NCBI GenBank assembly: GCA_017694785.1 | Contig: JADIMK010000023.1 | Coordinates: 1-33,385 of the forward strand | From: Candidatus Cryptobacteroides intestinigallinarum | Lineage (GTDB): Bacteria > Bacteroidota > Bacteroidia > Bacteroidales > UBA932 | Direction: 5' to 3' | Length of the DNA stretch: 33,385 nucleotides | Part shown: positions 1 to 8,396 of the stretch, piece by piece | How positions within the stretch are numbered: the stretch's first letter is position 1 | Layout: each line of letters opens with the position of its first letter | The notes under the pieces: model-generated | The model's input: the letters and a program-made list of their open reading frames with translations, nothing else | Told to the model about the DNA's origin: nothing | The model's database searches: none | Program-made: the position numbers and the translations under genes

Positions 1-1005
1 GAATGTGAGAGAAGAAGCGGTCGTCTGCTCCTCGGCTACGGCTATTACAGCTGTCGGATTTGCCGGTACAGGCTCTGCAGAGAGCTCTACTTTCATTTTC
101 GTGATTGCAGAAAGGCCCTTGGTGCTGACGGCCAGGATGCTGATGTCGGACCTTGTGTCTGCGCTGATCTTTGTCATCAGGGATGTTCCTGTAGCGGATT
201 GAGGTGCGATGACTGTAAGGACAGCTGTTGGCTCGTTACCTTCAAGTACAGCAGACCATCCTGCAGGTGCGGAAACTATGGCTTCAGCTACCCCGCGGAT
301 GCTGACATTGAAATTCCTTGTCTGTCCGTATTCGAACATTACGGCTGAGGCATAGTCCACGCCTTCTATGATACATTCAAAGCCGGAAACGACATTGATC
401 ACTATCGGGTCATCTCCTTCCTTGAGCGTGATTGAAAGTGTACCGGCAGCTTCATCGTAAGTGATGTCGTAGAAGAAGTCCGATCCTTCTCCTACAGCAG
501 GGACCTTGTCTGTAGTGCCTGCATAATATACATCCTGCCATGTCTTTCCGCCGTCATAGCTGACCTGCCAGTATCCGTCTGCGCTGACCTGGAACTGAGG
601 CGCTGTGCCGCTTGCACTGGCCGGGGCTCCGCCTACCATGATTTCCTCATAGGTCTCGCCTCCGTCATAGCTGACTTCCCAGTTGCCTTCATCGTTTATC
701 CTAAGAAGAGGAGTGTTGCCTACGGCTCCGTTGGTGATGTTGAAGGTGCGTCCGTCGGATGTCGTGATGGTGTAGCCGTTTTCAGTCTGTGTGATGCTGT
801 TTATGACCACACCGTCCCCGACAAGGGCGGAGATTGCAGCTACATTTTCATTGAGTGCAGGAATCTGTGTCTCCAGAGCCTGTATCCTGCTTTCGAGAGA
901 GTCCAGCCTCTGCTCGATTTCATCAAGATTATTGCAGGCCAGGATGGCCGCGCCGCCTATCAGGGCTGCAGCCATTCTCGCTGTGTGCAGTATAAAAGTT
1001 CTCAT
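1..1005 (-). CDS. DUF4988-type surface lipoprotein, 3' part cut by window edge
   Basis: Reading leftward from the ATG at 1005, 335 codons stay open to base 1, so the C-terminus is outside the window. The N-terminus is a lipoprotein signal peptide ending in ILAC (Cys24). A short heptad-like coiled coil follows (about residues 26-55), then repeated 'G.W.VSYDGG' segments of the kind seen in DUF4988 domains, for example ADGYWQVSYDGGKTW. After about residue 200 the sequence looks like an Ig-like or BACON-type beta domain. The gene is the fifth of the leftward polysaccharide-utilization unit, 85 bp after the PL29-like gene, whose first 200 residues have the same layout. It probably sits on the cell surface and either binds glycan or carries a catalytic domain in the missing part. 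Without the C-terminus I cannot choose between these. Confidence 0.75.
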   Translation of the reverse strand, partial: MRTFILHTARMAAALIGGAAILACNNLDEIEQRLDSLESRIQALETQIPALNENVAAISALVGDGVVINSITQTENGYTITTSDGRTFNITNGAVGNTPLLRINDEGNWEVSYDGGETYEEIMVGGAPASASGTAPQFQVSADGYWQVSYDGGKTWQDVYYAGTTDKVPAVGEGSDFFYDITYDEAAGTLSITLKEGDDPIVINVVSGFECIIEGVDYASAVMFEYGQTRNFNVSIRGVAEAIVSAPAGWSAVLEGNEPTAVLTVIAPQSATGTSLMTKISADTRSDISILAVSTKGLSAITKMKVELSAEPVPANPTAVIAVAEEQTTASSLTF

Positions 1006-1090
1006 TTAACTGTGATTTTAAGATTTATCTGTAGATTATATGTTTATCAGTATGTCGGTTGTTTGTCTGTATATTGGATGTTCGTATCCT

Positions 1091-3679
1091 TCATTTGAGT
1101 GCATTCAGCCAGGCCGGGACATAGCCGAGTCTTCTGCGCAGCTGGGCTTCGTAGAGAGATTCAGGGGATACCTGGCTCCCGTTGCTGCTTATGCGGAGGC
1201 TCTGCTCCTGGTTGAAAGAGACAGGCTCTCCGTGGAAGCCGATTATTGCCGGCGGCAGGAATTTCCACCAGGCAGAACCGTTGTCCCACCATATCCATTC
1301 GCCGGAATAAGGTGTAGTATTGTTGAAATTCCAGACTGTAAGATCGGCCAGATGATTAGGCATCTGGGCTGCGTCTCCTCCCTGTCTCCATCTCATCCAT
1401 CCTCCGCTGCAACAGTCGATGAGTGTTGCCCTCGGCTGTGTCGCATGTGCCTCGAAGCATGCATCGTTTCCCCAGGTGTTCCTCCAGAGCACTGCCCCTA
1501 TGCTTTCCTTGGATACTCCGGTCGCGTGGTACTGTCCTGTCGTTGTGATGGATGAACCTGTCACATCGTGTCCGAGTTCATCCATGCTGTAGCCTTCGGC
1601 CTTGTCTTCCACCGCTCCGATAAAGATACGTGAAGATGCCTGTGACCTGATGGCGGCATGTCCCCTAGAACCGTCTATGATGACATCGTAGACCGATGAG
1701 TTTGCGCAACTTATCAGTGATGAAGCCTCGCTTACACTGTGGAACCCTACTCTTCTCATCCATGAGTTGACAAGTCTTGTCATGCTTATCAGCTTATATG
1801 CCCCGTCGTCTTCCCATCCTGCGTGATGGTCAAACCTGTCTTTGGCATTCCCGACGAATGTGATGTCCTCCACTCCTACATTCTCGTAATGCTGGTAGCC
1901 GACTATGCTCCAGTTCCATGAGTCTGTGACCTCGTGCATCAGAGGTTCTCTGAATCTGACAGTATTGCCGCTGACTGATTCAATCTGATGGATATCTTCT
2001 ACAGTGACTCCGTTGCGTACTATTTCCCAGGAACCGTCAGGCTGGTAAGGCGAAAGCTCCTGTGCCACAACTTCAGGATCGTTGTTCGGAGCGAGGTACA
2101 GGCAGACCCAGTCTCCTTCTTTAAGAGAGCCGGCCCCTGATACAGTCACTTCAAATGATCCTTTCGGAGAATCTCCTGTCACTGTCGCAAGTATATTGCT
2201 GTATTGTATCCCGGTGTTGTGCTTCAGCTGTATCATGTCCGGAGACGAGTACCTGGCGGAAGTCGACGGCATTCCGGGAGACTGCATGGTGATGGTGGTC
2301 TTGTCTCTTCCGGCTCCTTTAAGGACAATGTCGCTTCCTCTGATTATTATCGAAGGTGTGGTGTAGCCTTCCGGTGCCGAAGAGCTTGCAAGGTTGTCTT
2401 CTTCAGTATGTAGGATGAAGTCTCCTTCAGGGAAATATATGACAACCTTGTAGCTGTTCTTGTGAGGGAAGGTAAGCTGGTCTCCGGCTGCATTCAGTAC
2501 AGGTTCTCCTGCTATAGATTCCAGAAGAGCCAGGAAAGCCTCCCTGTCTGATTTGCCATCGTCTGGTATTGCACCGTAATCAGTCACGTCGTAGATGCGG
2601 AATGTCTCTCCGTTGACATTGGCTGTGCCGGAAGAGAAGTCCATCGCTATTTCTGCAGGAGCTGTCTCGCCGTGCATATATCCCGCATAGGAAAAGTCCA
2701 GCAGTATATTGTCAGGGGAATCCGAAAGGAATTCATTCCATTCCGTACAGTCGGATTGGTCGAGAGACACCGGATTGAGATGAAACGAGAAGGTATAGAC
2801 CTTGAGATATTCTTGTTCTGACTGAAGATATATTTTTACCTGATATTCTCCTTCCTGTCCTGAAGCCGGACCTGTCACGGCTACTTCCTGGCCTGTACCT
2901 CCGGCGGTTTCCAATATCTGTACTCTCCATCCATCAGGACAAGTGCAGAATGCTTCCGCCACATCTTCTGAAAAGACGGCCGGATATCTGAGTGTCTCGT
3001 TGAGGCATATTGTCTCTTCTCCTTCCTGATAGCCTTCAAGCTCCATCGACAGGATATCCAGTACAGGAATGTCCAGTTCGCGTCCGTCTGCAAGTACGAT
3101 ATGGAGTTCTCCTCGGCTGCTGTCATACGAGATTTCCTTGAAGAAAGAGTCGGTTTTGTCGCTGACGGTTGCCTTTATCGGTTTTCCGTCCGCTCCTTCA
3201 AGCAAGGCGAACGTCTTGCCTCCGTCTGTGCTTATCTCCCAGTATCCGTCTGCATTGACTCTCAACTGAGGGGCAGGGGCATCATCTCCGAAGGCATTGG
3301 CTGAGCCTTCTATGACTTCGGGATCTCCGTCTCCAATTTTGACAGTCCAGTTGCCTTCGCTGTCTATTCCTATGACGGGTGTCACTCCTTCTCCGTCGCT
3401 TTCAGCATATACGGAGATGACTGTTCCGTCACTGAAAGTGATATCATAGCCGGTCCCATCTTCCCGTTCAGCTGCATCAAGTATCTTTATGGCCCCGTCG
3501 AATATCTTCTGGAGGGCGACTGCGTTGCTGTTTGCCTGGGCGACCTGTTCTTCGATAGCGTCCACACGGTTTTCCAGATCCGATAGGTCGTTTTCAAGCT
3601 GCGATGTATCCACGCAGGATACTGCAGTCATTATCATGGCCACAGATGCGGACATGATTGTTCTAAATTGCTTTTTCAT
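1091..3679 (-). CDS. DUF4988 + right-handed beta-helix lipoprotein, candidate PL29 chondroitin/hyaluronan lyase
   Basis: The product is 862 aa. I place the start at 3679 because the lipoprotein signal (MKKQFRTIM...TAVSC, Cys22) begins there; the in-frame ATG at 3799 lies deep inside the sulfatase gene. Domains: a coiled coil (about 26-55), DUF4988-like repeats with ADGYWEISTDGGKTF (to about 200), a beta-sandwich linker, then from about residue 362 a pectate-lyase-like beta-helix opening (YDVTDYGAIPDDGKSD). The C-terminal region contains GWMRWRQGGDAAQMPNHLAD and ends with ESLYEAQLRRRLGYVPAWL, which looks to me like DUF4955. This arrangement resembles the PL29 founder BT3328 of the Bacteroides thetaiotaomicron glycosaminoglycan locus; that match is from memory, not a search. 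The gene overlaps the upstream sulfatase gene by 17 bp, so the two are likely co-translated. Proposed role: surface endolytic cleavage of chondroitin sulfate or hyaluronan. Another beta-helix carbohydrate enzyme is possible. Confidence 0.7.
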   Translation of the reverse strand: MKKQFRTIMSASVAMIMTAVSCVDTSQLENDLSDLENRVDAIEEQVAQANSNAVALQKIFDGAIKILDAAEREDGTGYDITFSDGTVISVYAESDGEGVTPVIGIDSEGNWTVKIGDGDPEVIEGSANAFGDDAPAPQLRVNADGYWEISTDGGKTFALLEGADGKPIKATVSDKTDSFFKEISYDSSRGELHIVLADGRELDIPVLDILSMELEGYQEGEETICLNETLRYPAVFSEDVAEAFCTCPDGWRVQILETAGGTGQEVAVTGPASGQEGEYQVKIYLQSEQEYLKVYTFSFHLNPVSLDQSDCTEWNEFLSDSPDNILLDFSYAGYMHGETAPAEIAMDFSSGTANVNGETFRIYDVTDYGAIPDDGKSDREAFLALLESIAGEPVLNAAGDQLTFPHKNSYKVVIYFPEGDFILHTEEDNLASSSAPEGYTTPSIIIRGSDIVLKGAGRDKTTITMQSPGMPSTSARYSSPDMIQLKHNTGIQYSNILATVTGDSPKGSFEVTVSGAGSLKEGDWVCLYLAPNNDPEVVAQELSPYQPDGSWEIVRNGVTVEDIHQIESVSGNTVRFREPLMHEVTDSWNWSIVGYQHYENVGVEDITFVGNAKDRFDHHAGWEDDGAYKLISMTRLVNSWMRRVGFHSVSEASSLISCANSSVYDVIIDGSRGHAAIRSQASSRIFIGAVEDKAEGYSMDELGHDVTGSSITTTGQYHATGVSKESIGAVLWRNTWGNDACFEAHATQPRATLIDCCSGGWMRWRQGGDAAQMPNHLADLTVWNFNNTTPYSGEWIWWDNGSAWWKFLPPAIIGFHGEPVSFNQEQSLRISSNGSQVSPESLYEAQLRRRLGYVPAWLNALK

Positions 3680-5210
3680 CAGAATTAGTATGGTTCGAGA
3701 TTCTGTATATGCCTTCCCTGTACCAGATGTCGTCGCTTTCCATGAGCTTTTCTTCCAGTATGCCGCATAGGGTGCGGAAGAGTTCCGGATTGTCCTCACA
3801 GGATATCGGAGTCATCTGGTAAGGGTCTTTGATATTGTCGAATATAAGGACCTGTGAGATGGTGGTATCTCTGTCAATGGATACTTCCATCGAGTATCTT
3901 CCGGTGCGTATGCCCCTGGCCTGAGGGAAGAAGCCATGTACAATGCCGTCCGGTCCCTTTTCTCCGTCAATGTTCCTTATGTATAGAGCCGCATCGGGTC
4001 TTGTGCATTCCTGTCCGTTTTCGAGAAATACCGGGGACAGGTCATGTCCCTGGACAGATTCCGGGATCCTGTCTCCGAGTCCTGACAGTCCCAGAAGAGT
4101 CGGCATTATGTCCGTGGTGCTCAGCAGCAGGCTGTCTACCCTATGGCGTATATGGCCGGGATAGCGGATCATGAACGGGACATTGTATGATTCCTCGTAG
4201 ATTGAATTCTTCGGGTCTGAAGTCCCGTGGCTGCACATTGTCTCCCCATGGTCTGAAGTGAAGACCACTATGGTGTTCCTGTCCAGTCCGAGGCTCTTCA
4301 GCTCTTCCATCAGACGTCCGAACTCTCTGTCGACAGCTGTGACATTGGCAAAATAATATCTTGCGGACGGGGCTTTTGCAAGGGTCGTGTCAGCGTTGTC
4401 CCTTACATACAGGCTGCTGTAGTCCATGTCCTCATAGAGACGGAAATCTTCTTCCATGCAGTCTTCAGGTCCGCTGTACGGGCTGTGCGGCGGATTGTAT
4501 GCCAGGACAAGGAAGAAGGGCTTTCCTGGGTCCCTTTCCCCGTTGCGGTTGCGAAGGTATTCTATTGCCTTGTCGGTTTCGTGCTTTACAGAGAATTCCC
4601 TAGGATCGTGGCGGATACCTTCTGTATCCCAGTAGTGCGGGTCCTTGTGGACATCATAGGTGCCGTAGGAGTACCACCAGTCAAAGCCGTGTCTTCTCTC
4701 TGGAGGAGTATATGCATCCCATTCCGGAGTCCTGTCACTTACGTAATGTCCCGGATTTGCCGGGTCGTTTTTCATCGGTGTCTCGGCATGGAGCTTTCCT
4801 ATGTATCCGCAGCTGTATCCGGCTGCCTTGAGCACATCTGATATGCACACTGCATCTGTCCTGAGTGTGCTTTCAGGCCGGAGTGCCATGCAGTTGAGGG
4901 TTATCCCGTTTCTTTCAGGATACATTCCTGTGAGGAACATCCCTCTGTACGGGCTGCTGAGCGGGCAGGTGCTCACCGCATCCGAAAGCACAAGGGATTC
5001 ATCCGCGAATCTGTCCAGATTGGGCGTGATGACAGGATCAGCCTGCCAGAGCACATGAGGGGCATATTCCTCCTTGTCCCAGAAAGCCATTGCCGAGGCC
5101 CTGAACTGGTCCGGGAATACATATATGATGTTAGGCGCAGTCTCTCTGCTTCCGGAGCAGGATATGGCTGCAAGTCCGGAAAGAGGGAGTAGTATGTTCC
5201 TGTATCTCAT
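3663..5210 (-). CDS. S1-family sulfatase, Ser-type lipoprotein
   Basis: 515 aa. A lipoprotein signal ends at AISC (Cys18). The family S1 (formylglycine) sulfatase signature is present as S85-S-P-Y-R89 followed by GMFLTG. Residue 85 would become formylglycine, and because it is Ser rather than Cys it should need the radical-SAM anSME maturase, which is not in this window. The metal-binding region begins FPDQFR (Asp34, Gln35), and a later VFTSDHGE segment supplies further metal ligands. The fourth motif residue is Tyr where many sulfatases have Ala, Ser or Cys. The start overlaps the PL8 stop as ATGA (5207-5210), so translation is coupled. In a locus with PL8 and GH88 it most likely removes 4- or 6-O-sulfate from GalNAc of chondroitin/dermatan di- or oligosaccharides. 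The exact S1 subfamily cannot be fixed by eye. Confidence 0.9.
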   Translation of the reverse strand: MRYRNILLPLSGLAAISCSGSRETAPNIIYVFPDQFRASAMAFWDKEEYAPHVLWQADPVITPNLDRFADESLVLSDAVSTCPLSSPYRGMFLTGMYPERNGITLNCMALRPESTLRTDAVCISDVLKAAGYSCGYIGKLHAETPMKNDPANPGHYVSDRTPEWDAYTPPERRHGFDWWYSYGTYDVHKDPHYWDTEGIRHDPREFSVKHETDKAIEYLRNRNGERDPGKPFFLVLAYNPPHSPYSGPEDCMEEDFRLYEDMDYSSLYVRDNADTTLAKAPSARYYFANVTAVDREFGRLMEELKSLGLDRNTIVVFTSDHGETMCSHGTSDPKNSIYEESYNVPFMIRYPGHIRHRVDSLLLSTTDIMPTLLGLSGLGDRIPESVQGHDLSPVFLENGQECTRPDAALYIRNIDGEKGPDGIVHGFFPQARGIRTGRYSMEVSIDRDTTISQVLIFDNIKDPYQMTPISCEDNPELFRTLCGILEEKLMESDDIWYREGIYRISNHTNSDEKAI

Positions 5211-8200
5211 AGCCTGTTCCTGTCGTAAGAAAATATCAGTTCAAGTTCTTTTGTCATTCCCTCGAAGGTCTTGAATTCCAGGACAGTGTTGCCTGCCTCG
5301 TGCCTGATTTCAACATCGCTGCCACTGATGTCCGGAAGGTTCCATTCACCCTCGATGACAAGTCTTACAGGCACAGGAGTGCAAGGGGAGTCTATCCATT
5401 TGCGCCCGTAGACGCTGCGTTCGATGCGTTTCCCGTCCTGGTCATATGTTTCATCGCTTTCTCCCTGATACAGCGCCAGATCCGGATTGCTTGCACTCAG
5501 GATAAGCTTGCCGTTGTCCATGCTGTACATTATCATGCAAGGGGAAGCTTCTACAAGAGCCGGAACACCTGACGGATGCTCATGTTCCATGGTATCGTCC
5601 TGTCTCAGGTCTTCATAGACTGCCCCCGCTGCTGTCCCGGACTCCTTGTCATATATGATATGTGCTTTTCTGTCGCATCTGATGACCGTGTATGGGCTTT
5701 CCTTTGAATATTGCTCCATCTGTTGAGGTGATGCATGGACTACGGCCATGTATTCATAACTGTCCTTCATGCTAATGTCTCCTGCGATGACACCCTTGCC
5801 GACAATGTCCCCGTGGCATATCCATGCTTTTTCAAAATATCCCTGTACAGGCTCATCAGTCTCTTCGTGGTAAGAATGCTGCAGACCACGGCTTACCTCT
5901 ACAGTGGCGTCCTTTACAAACCATGCGTTGCCGAAGCGGTCGTTGAGGATGGTAAGGTCACATGAATATCTTCTGTCAAATCCAATGGAATGCACAGCCT
6001 GCCCGTTGATGCGGGTAGACGGTATGGCTGCAGTGTCCTGAGAAGCCGTCATGGTTTCCTGGACCGGCAGGGAATTCTGGAAAAGTGTCGTATGCAGAGA
6101 CGATCCCGGAAGCAGGTTCTGAAGGTCTGATCCGAGGGCTATTATCCTGTTGCCGATGGCGAAGAATGATTTCCTGGCCCTGAGAGAGCCGTTGTATTTG
6201 TCGTGCTCATGGAGTATCATTGCAAAGGCTCCGCTTCTGCCTCTGTGGGTCACGCCGCCGGCAAACCATTCATCTGACAGGAGCATCTCTTCATATCCGG
6301 AGAATTCGTCCACATTCCTTACATCGGCCTTCATCGCTTCCATCGGGATCTGTGCAGCCGTCGTGCCCGGAATATGGCACCAGTCCCAGCCTTCCCTTGA
6401 GAATCCGCTGCCGATTATGCTTATCGGCTGTCCGTCGGCAGTGATCTCCATGCTCCCGTGGGTAAGATAGCGGCCGTAATGGTTTGCTCCGTTGTAGATT
6501 TCCGCAGACCAGAGGTAGCGGCTGTGTCCGGCTATTGTCACAAGCCAGTCGTCCTGCCGGTATGAAAGTGAGCAGTTGAACGGATATGTATGGCATCCGT
6601 TCGGGGATTTCTCCGCATTAATTCCAGCTGCAGTGAATTTCTTTCCCCAGAAGCCGCCGTCTCCTGCAAGCCTCAGATATGCGGCTGCAAGATCCTTGTC
6701 TATGCCAGTGCTTCCGTCAGGGCTTCCTGCATCTGCAAGGCGTGCATACTGCGACGGTATGAGGGCCCCTTTGCCGTCGGGATGCCTCCCGGACATGGCG
6801 AGAGGAAAGGATTTCAGATTGCAGTAAAACCTCATCTCCAAGAGGGCTTCCTTCAGTATCCTGTGGCTTTCTTCTGATATGGCGAACTCTGTCCCGTGGA
6901 GCATCCATACGGCGTTTACCGCTCCCTGGAATCCGCCTGTCGCATAAGCCGGATAAGCCTTGCGGTGGTGCTGTACCGTCCCGTCTCTCTTGAATGCGGG
7001 GCGGAGTCCTTCCGTATATCTGAATCCGTTGTCGATCCACCTTGAAAGAGCTTCAATATAGGCTTCCTTGTACGGTGTGTCTTCAAGCATGAGTATAGAC
7101 GCGACCCTCCCCATAAGAGATGTGTTGAATGCATCTATGTCTATTCCCGGGGCCTGTGGAGCAGTCTTTACTTCTCCTGTCCCGGCAAACCATTCCATGG
7201 CCTGCTGTACCTGTTCTGCTAGGCCGGCCTCACGCAGTACGTCCCTCATTATCACAGGTGCAGTATAGAAATTGCGCATGCTGTAGCCGAGATGGTGGAG
7301 AGTTCCCAAGGCACTGCCGGCCGCGAATCCCTGGTCAAGGAGATGCCGGGTCATGTCAAGATACATCCCGGCTATCTGTTCTTTGGCGGCTGGTTCGTCT
7401 TCGGCGAGGTATGCTGCAGCCAGGTCAAGCATGAAGTCATTTGCCTGCTTGAGCAGCTGCCCGTTCCTGGAGAATCTTTCCGAAGCGTCAGGGATGCCTT
7501 CATTTATGAATGTCTCTCCGTATCTGGTGAAGAAGATAGGCTTTCCTTTTATTGTCCCGTCGCTGTTGACAGCTATGTCATAGGATCTGAACTTTTCTTC
7601 AAGAGCTTCTGTATCCTGTGACTTCTTGCCTTCGGTTATCAGTGTGATGAACCGGGCCCGGACCGTGTCCATGCCGGCTTCCGATTGTGCTGAAAGAGTA
7701 TCCGGAGGAGTTATGTCAAGTGTCTTCTGCCAGCTTTGGTTGAGTATCAGCCAATGCGAGTCAGTCTCGGGGTTGATGAACGGGGCCTGCCAGTCGGCGG
7801 TGTGGTATCTTGCATCTTCAAAGGCAGAAGGTATGATGCCGTCAAAGAAAAGCACTCCTTTCTTCTGCGTCTGAGGTGCTGTGACTACTATCCTGTCCAT
7901 TCCTTCTTCCGGAGTGCCTTCCATGTCTCTTCCGAAGGCTACCCATGCTCCTCTCCATCCGGTGAATCCAAGGGTGTAGCTGAAGCTGCAGCATACCCTG
8001 TCTCCTTTCATGAAAGAAAAGGTGAGGTCACCGTCAAGCGGAGCCGGTGCATATACCCAGAACACGAATGATGATATTGAAGTTTCCTTCGGATTGGGAT
8101 TCTTTTCCAGATAGGGGACAGGAACCTGTATTTCGAATGAAGCTCCGGCCTTTCGCCATCTCCACATGAGAGATTTCTCACCAAGCTTGCTGTGCATGGA

Positions 8201-8374
8201 TGAGATTTCCAGAGATGATTTCTTCCCAGCCTGTGCAGGGGCTGGCCCTTGTTCAAATGAAAGGATCTCTGGCTTGAGGGGAAAGTCAACATACTCTGAC
8301 GCATGCACTGCTCCCGTGAACAGAAGCAGTGCAGATATCAGAGACGCAATCCGTTTGTTTTTCAGTTTAAGCAT
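5207..8374 (-). CDS. PL8 chondroitin/hyaluronan lyase (leftward copy)
   Basis: 1055 aa with a cleavable signal peptide (about residues 1-25, ...GAVHA). Three parts follow: an N-terminal jelly-roll (Lyase_N-like, about 30-215), an alpha/alpha toroid catalytic domain (about 240-580) and a long beta-sheet C-terminal half typical of PL8. Candidate catalytic residues fit the published set of Proteus chondroitinase ABC I (His501, Tyr508, Arg560, Glu653) in spacing: His470 and Tyr477 in HHRKAYPAY, Arg530 in SGRHP, and Glu625 in SAEIYNG. The reaction is beta-elimination at the uronic acid, giving unsaturated oligo- and disaccharides for GH88. There is no lipobox, so it is probably periplasmic or secreted. 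It starts 22 bp after the GH88 stop and overlaps the sulfatase start by 4 bp. Chondroitin AC, ABC or hyaluronan specificity cannot be told from sequence. Confidence 0.9.
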   Translation of the reverse strand: MLKLKNKRIASLISALLLFTGAVHASEYVDFPLKPEILSFEQGPAPAQAGKKSSLEISSMHSKLGEKSLMWRWRKAGASFEIQVPVPYLEKNPNPKETSISSFVFWVYAPAPLDGDLTFSFMKGDRVCCSFSYTLGFTGWRGAWVAFGRDMEGTPEEGMDRIVVTAPQTQKKGVLFFDGIIPSAFEDARYHTADWQAPFINPETDSHWLILNQSWQKTLDITPPDTLSAQSEAGMDTVRARFITLITEGKKSQDTEALEEKFRSYDIAVNSDGTIKGKPIFFTRYGETFINEGIPDASERFSRNGQLLKQANDFMLDLAAAYLAEDEPAAKEQIAGMYLDMTRHLLDQGFAAGSALGTLHHLGYSMRNFYTAPVIMRDVLREAGLAEQVQQAMEWFAGTGEVKTAPQAPGIDIDAFNTSLMGRVASILMLEDTPYKEAYIEALSRWIDNGFRYTEGLRPAFKRDGTVQHHRKAYPAYATGGFQGAVNAVWMLHGTEFAISEESHRILKEALLEMRFYCNLKSFPLAMSGRHPDGKGALIPSQYARLADAGSPDGSTGIDKDLAAAYLRLAGDGGFWGKKFTAAGINAEKSPNGCHTYPFNCSLSYRQDDWLVTIAGHSRYLWSAEIYNGANHYGRYLTHGSMEITADGQPISIIGSGFSREGWDWCHIPGTTAAQIPMEAMKADVRNVDEFSGYEEMLLSDEWFAGGVTHRGRSGAFAMILHEHDKYNGSLRARKSFFAIGNRIIALGSDLQNLLPGSSLHTTLFQNSLPVQETMTASQDTAAIPSTRINGQAVHSIGFDRRYSCDLTILNDRFGNAWFVKDATVEVSRGLQHSYHEETDEPVQGYFEKAWICHGDIVGKGVIAGDISMKDSYEYMAVVHASPQQMEQYSKESPYTVIRCDRKAHIIYDKESGTAAGAVYEDLRQDDTMEHEHPSGVPALVEASPCMIMYSMDNGKLILSASNPDLALYQGESDETYDQDGKRIERSVYGRKWIDSPCTPVPVRLVIEGEWNLPDISGSDVEIRHEAGNTVLEFKTFEGMTKELELIFSYDRNRL

Positions 8375-8396
8375 TGTTCGGTCAAGTGGCGGTGCC

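Noticed and set aside
1040..1555. Open frame of 171 codons on the plus strand opposite the PL29-like gene
   Set aside because: It is antisense to the conserved C-terminal part of the PL29-like protein and has no protein-family features.
3680..3799. Longer N-terminus for the PL29-like protein
   Set aside because: The extra 40 codons overlap the sulfatase gene in another frame and would bury the lipoprotein signal peptide that begins at 3679.
8381..8388. GGTCAAGT before the leftward PL8 start, similar to the operator at 9723-9730
   Set aside because: Only eight bases match, there is no palindrome and no promoter beside it; chance is sufficient explanation.
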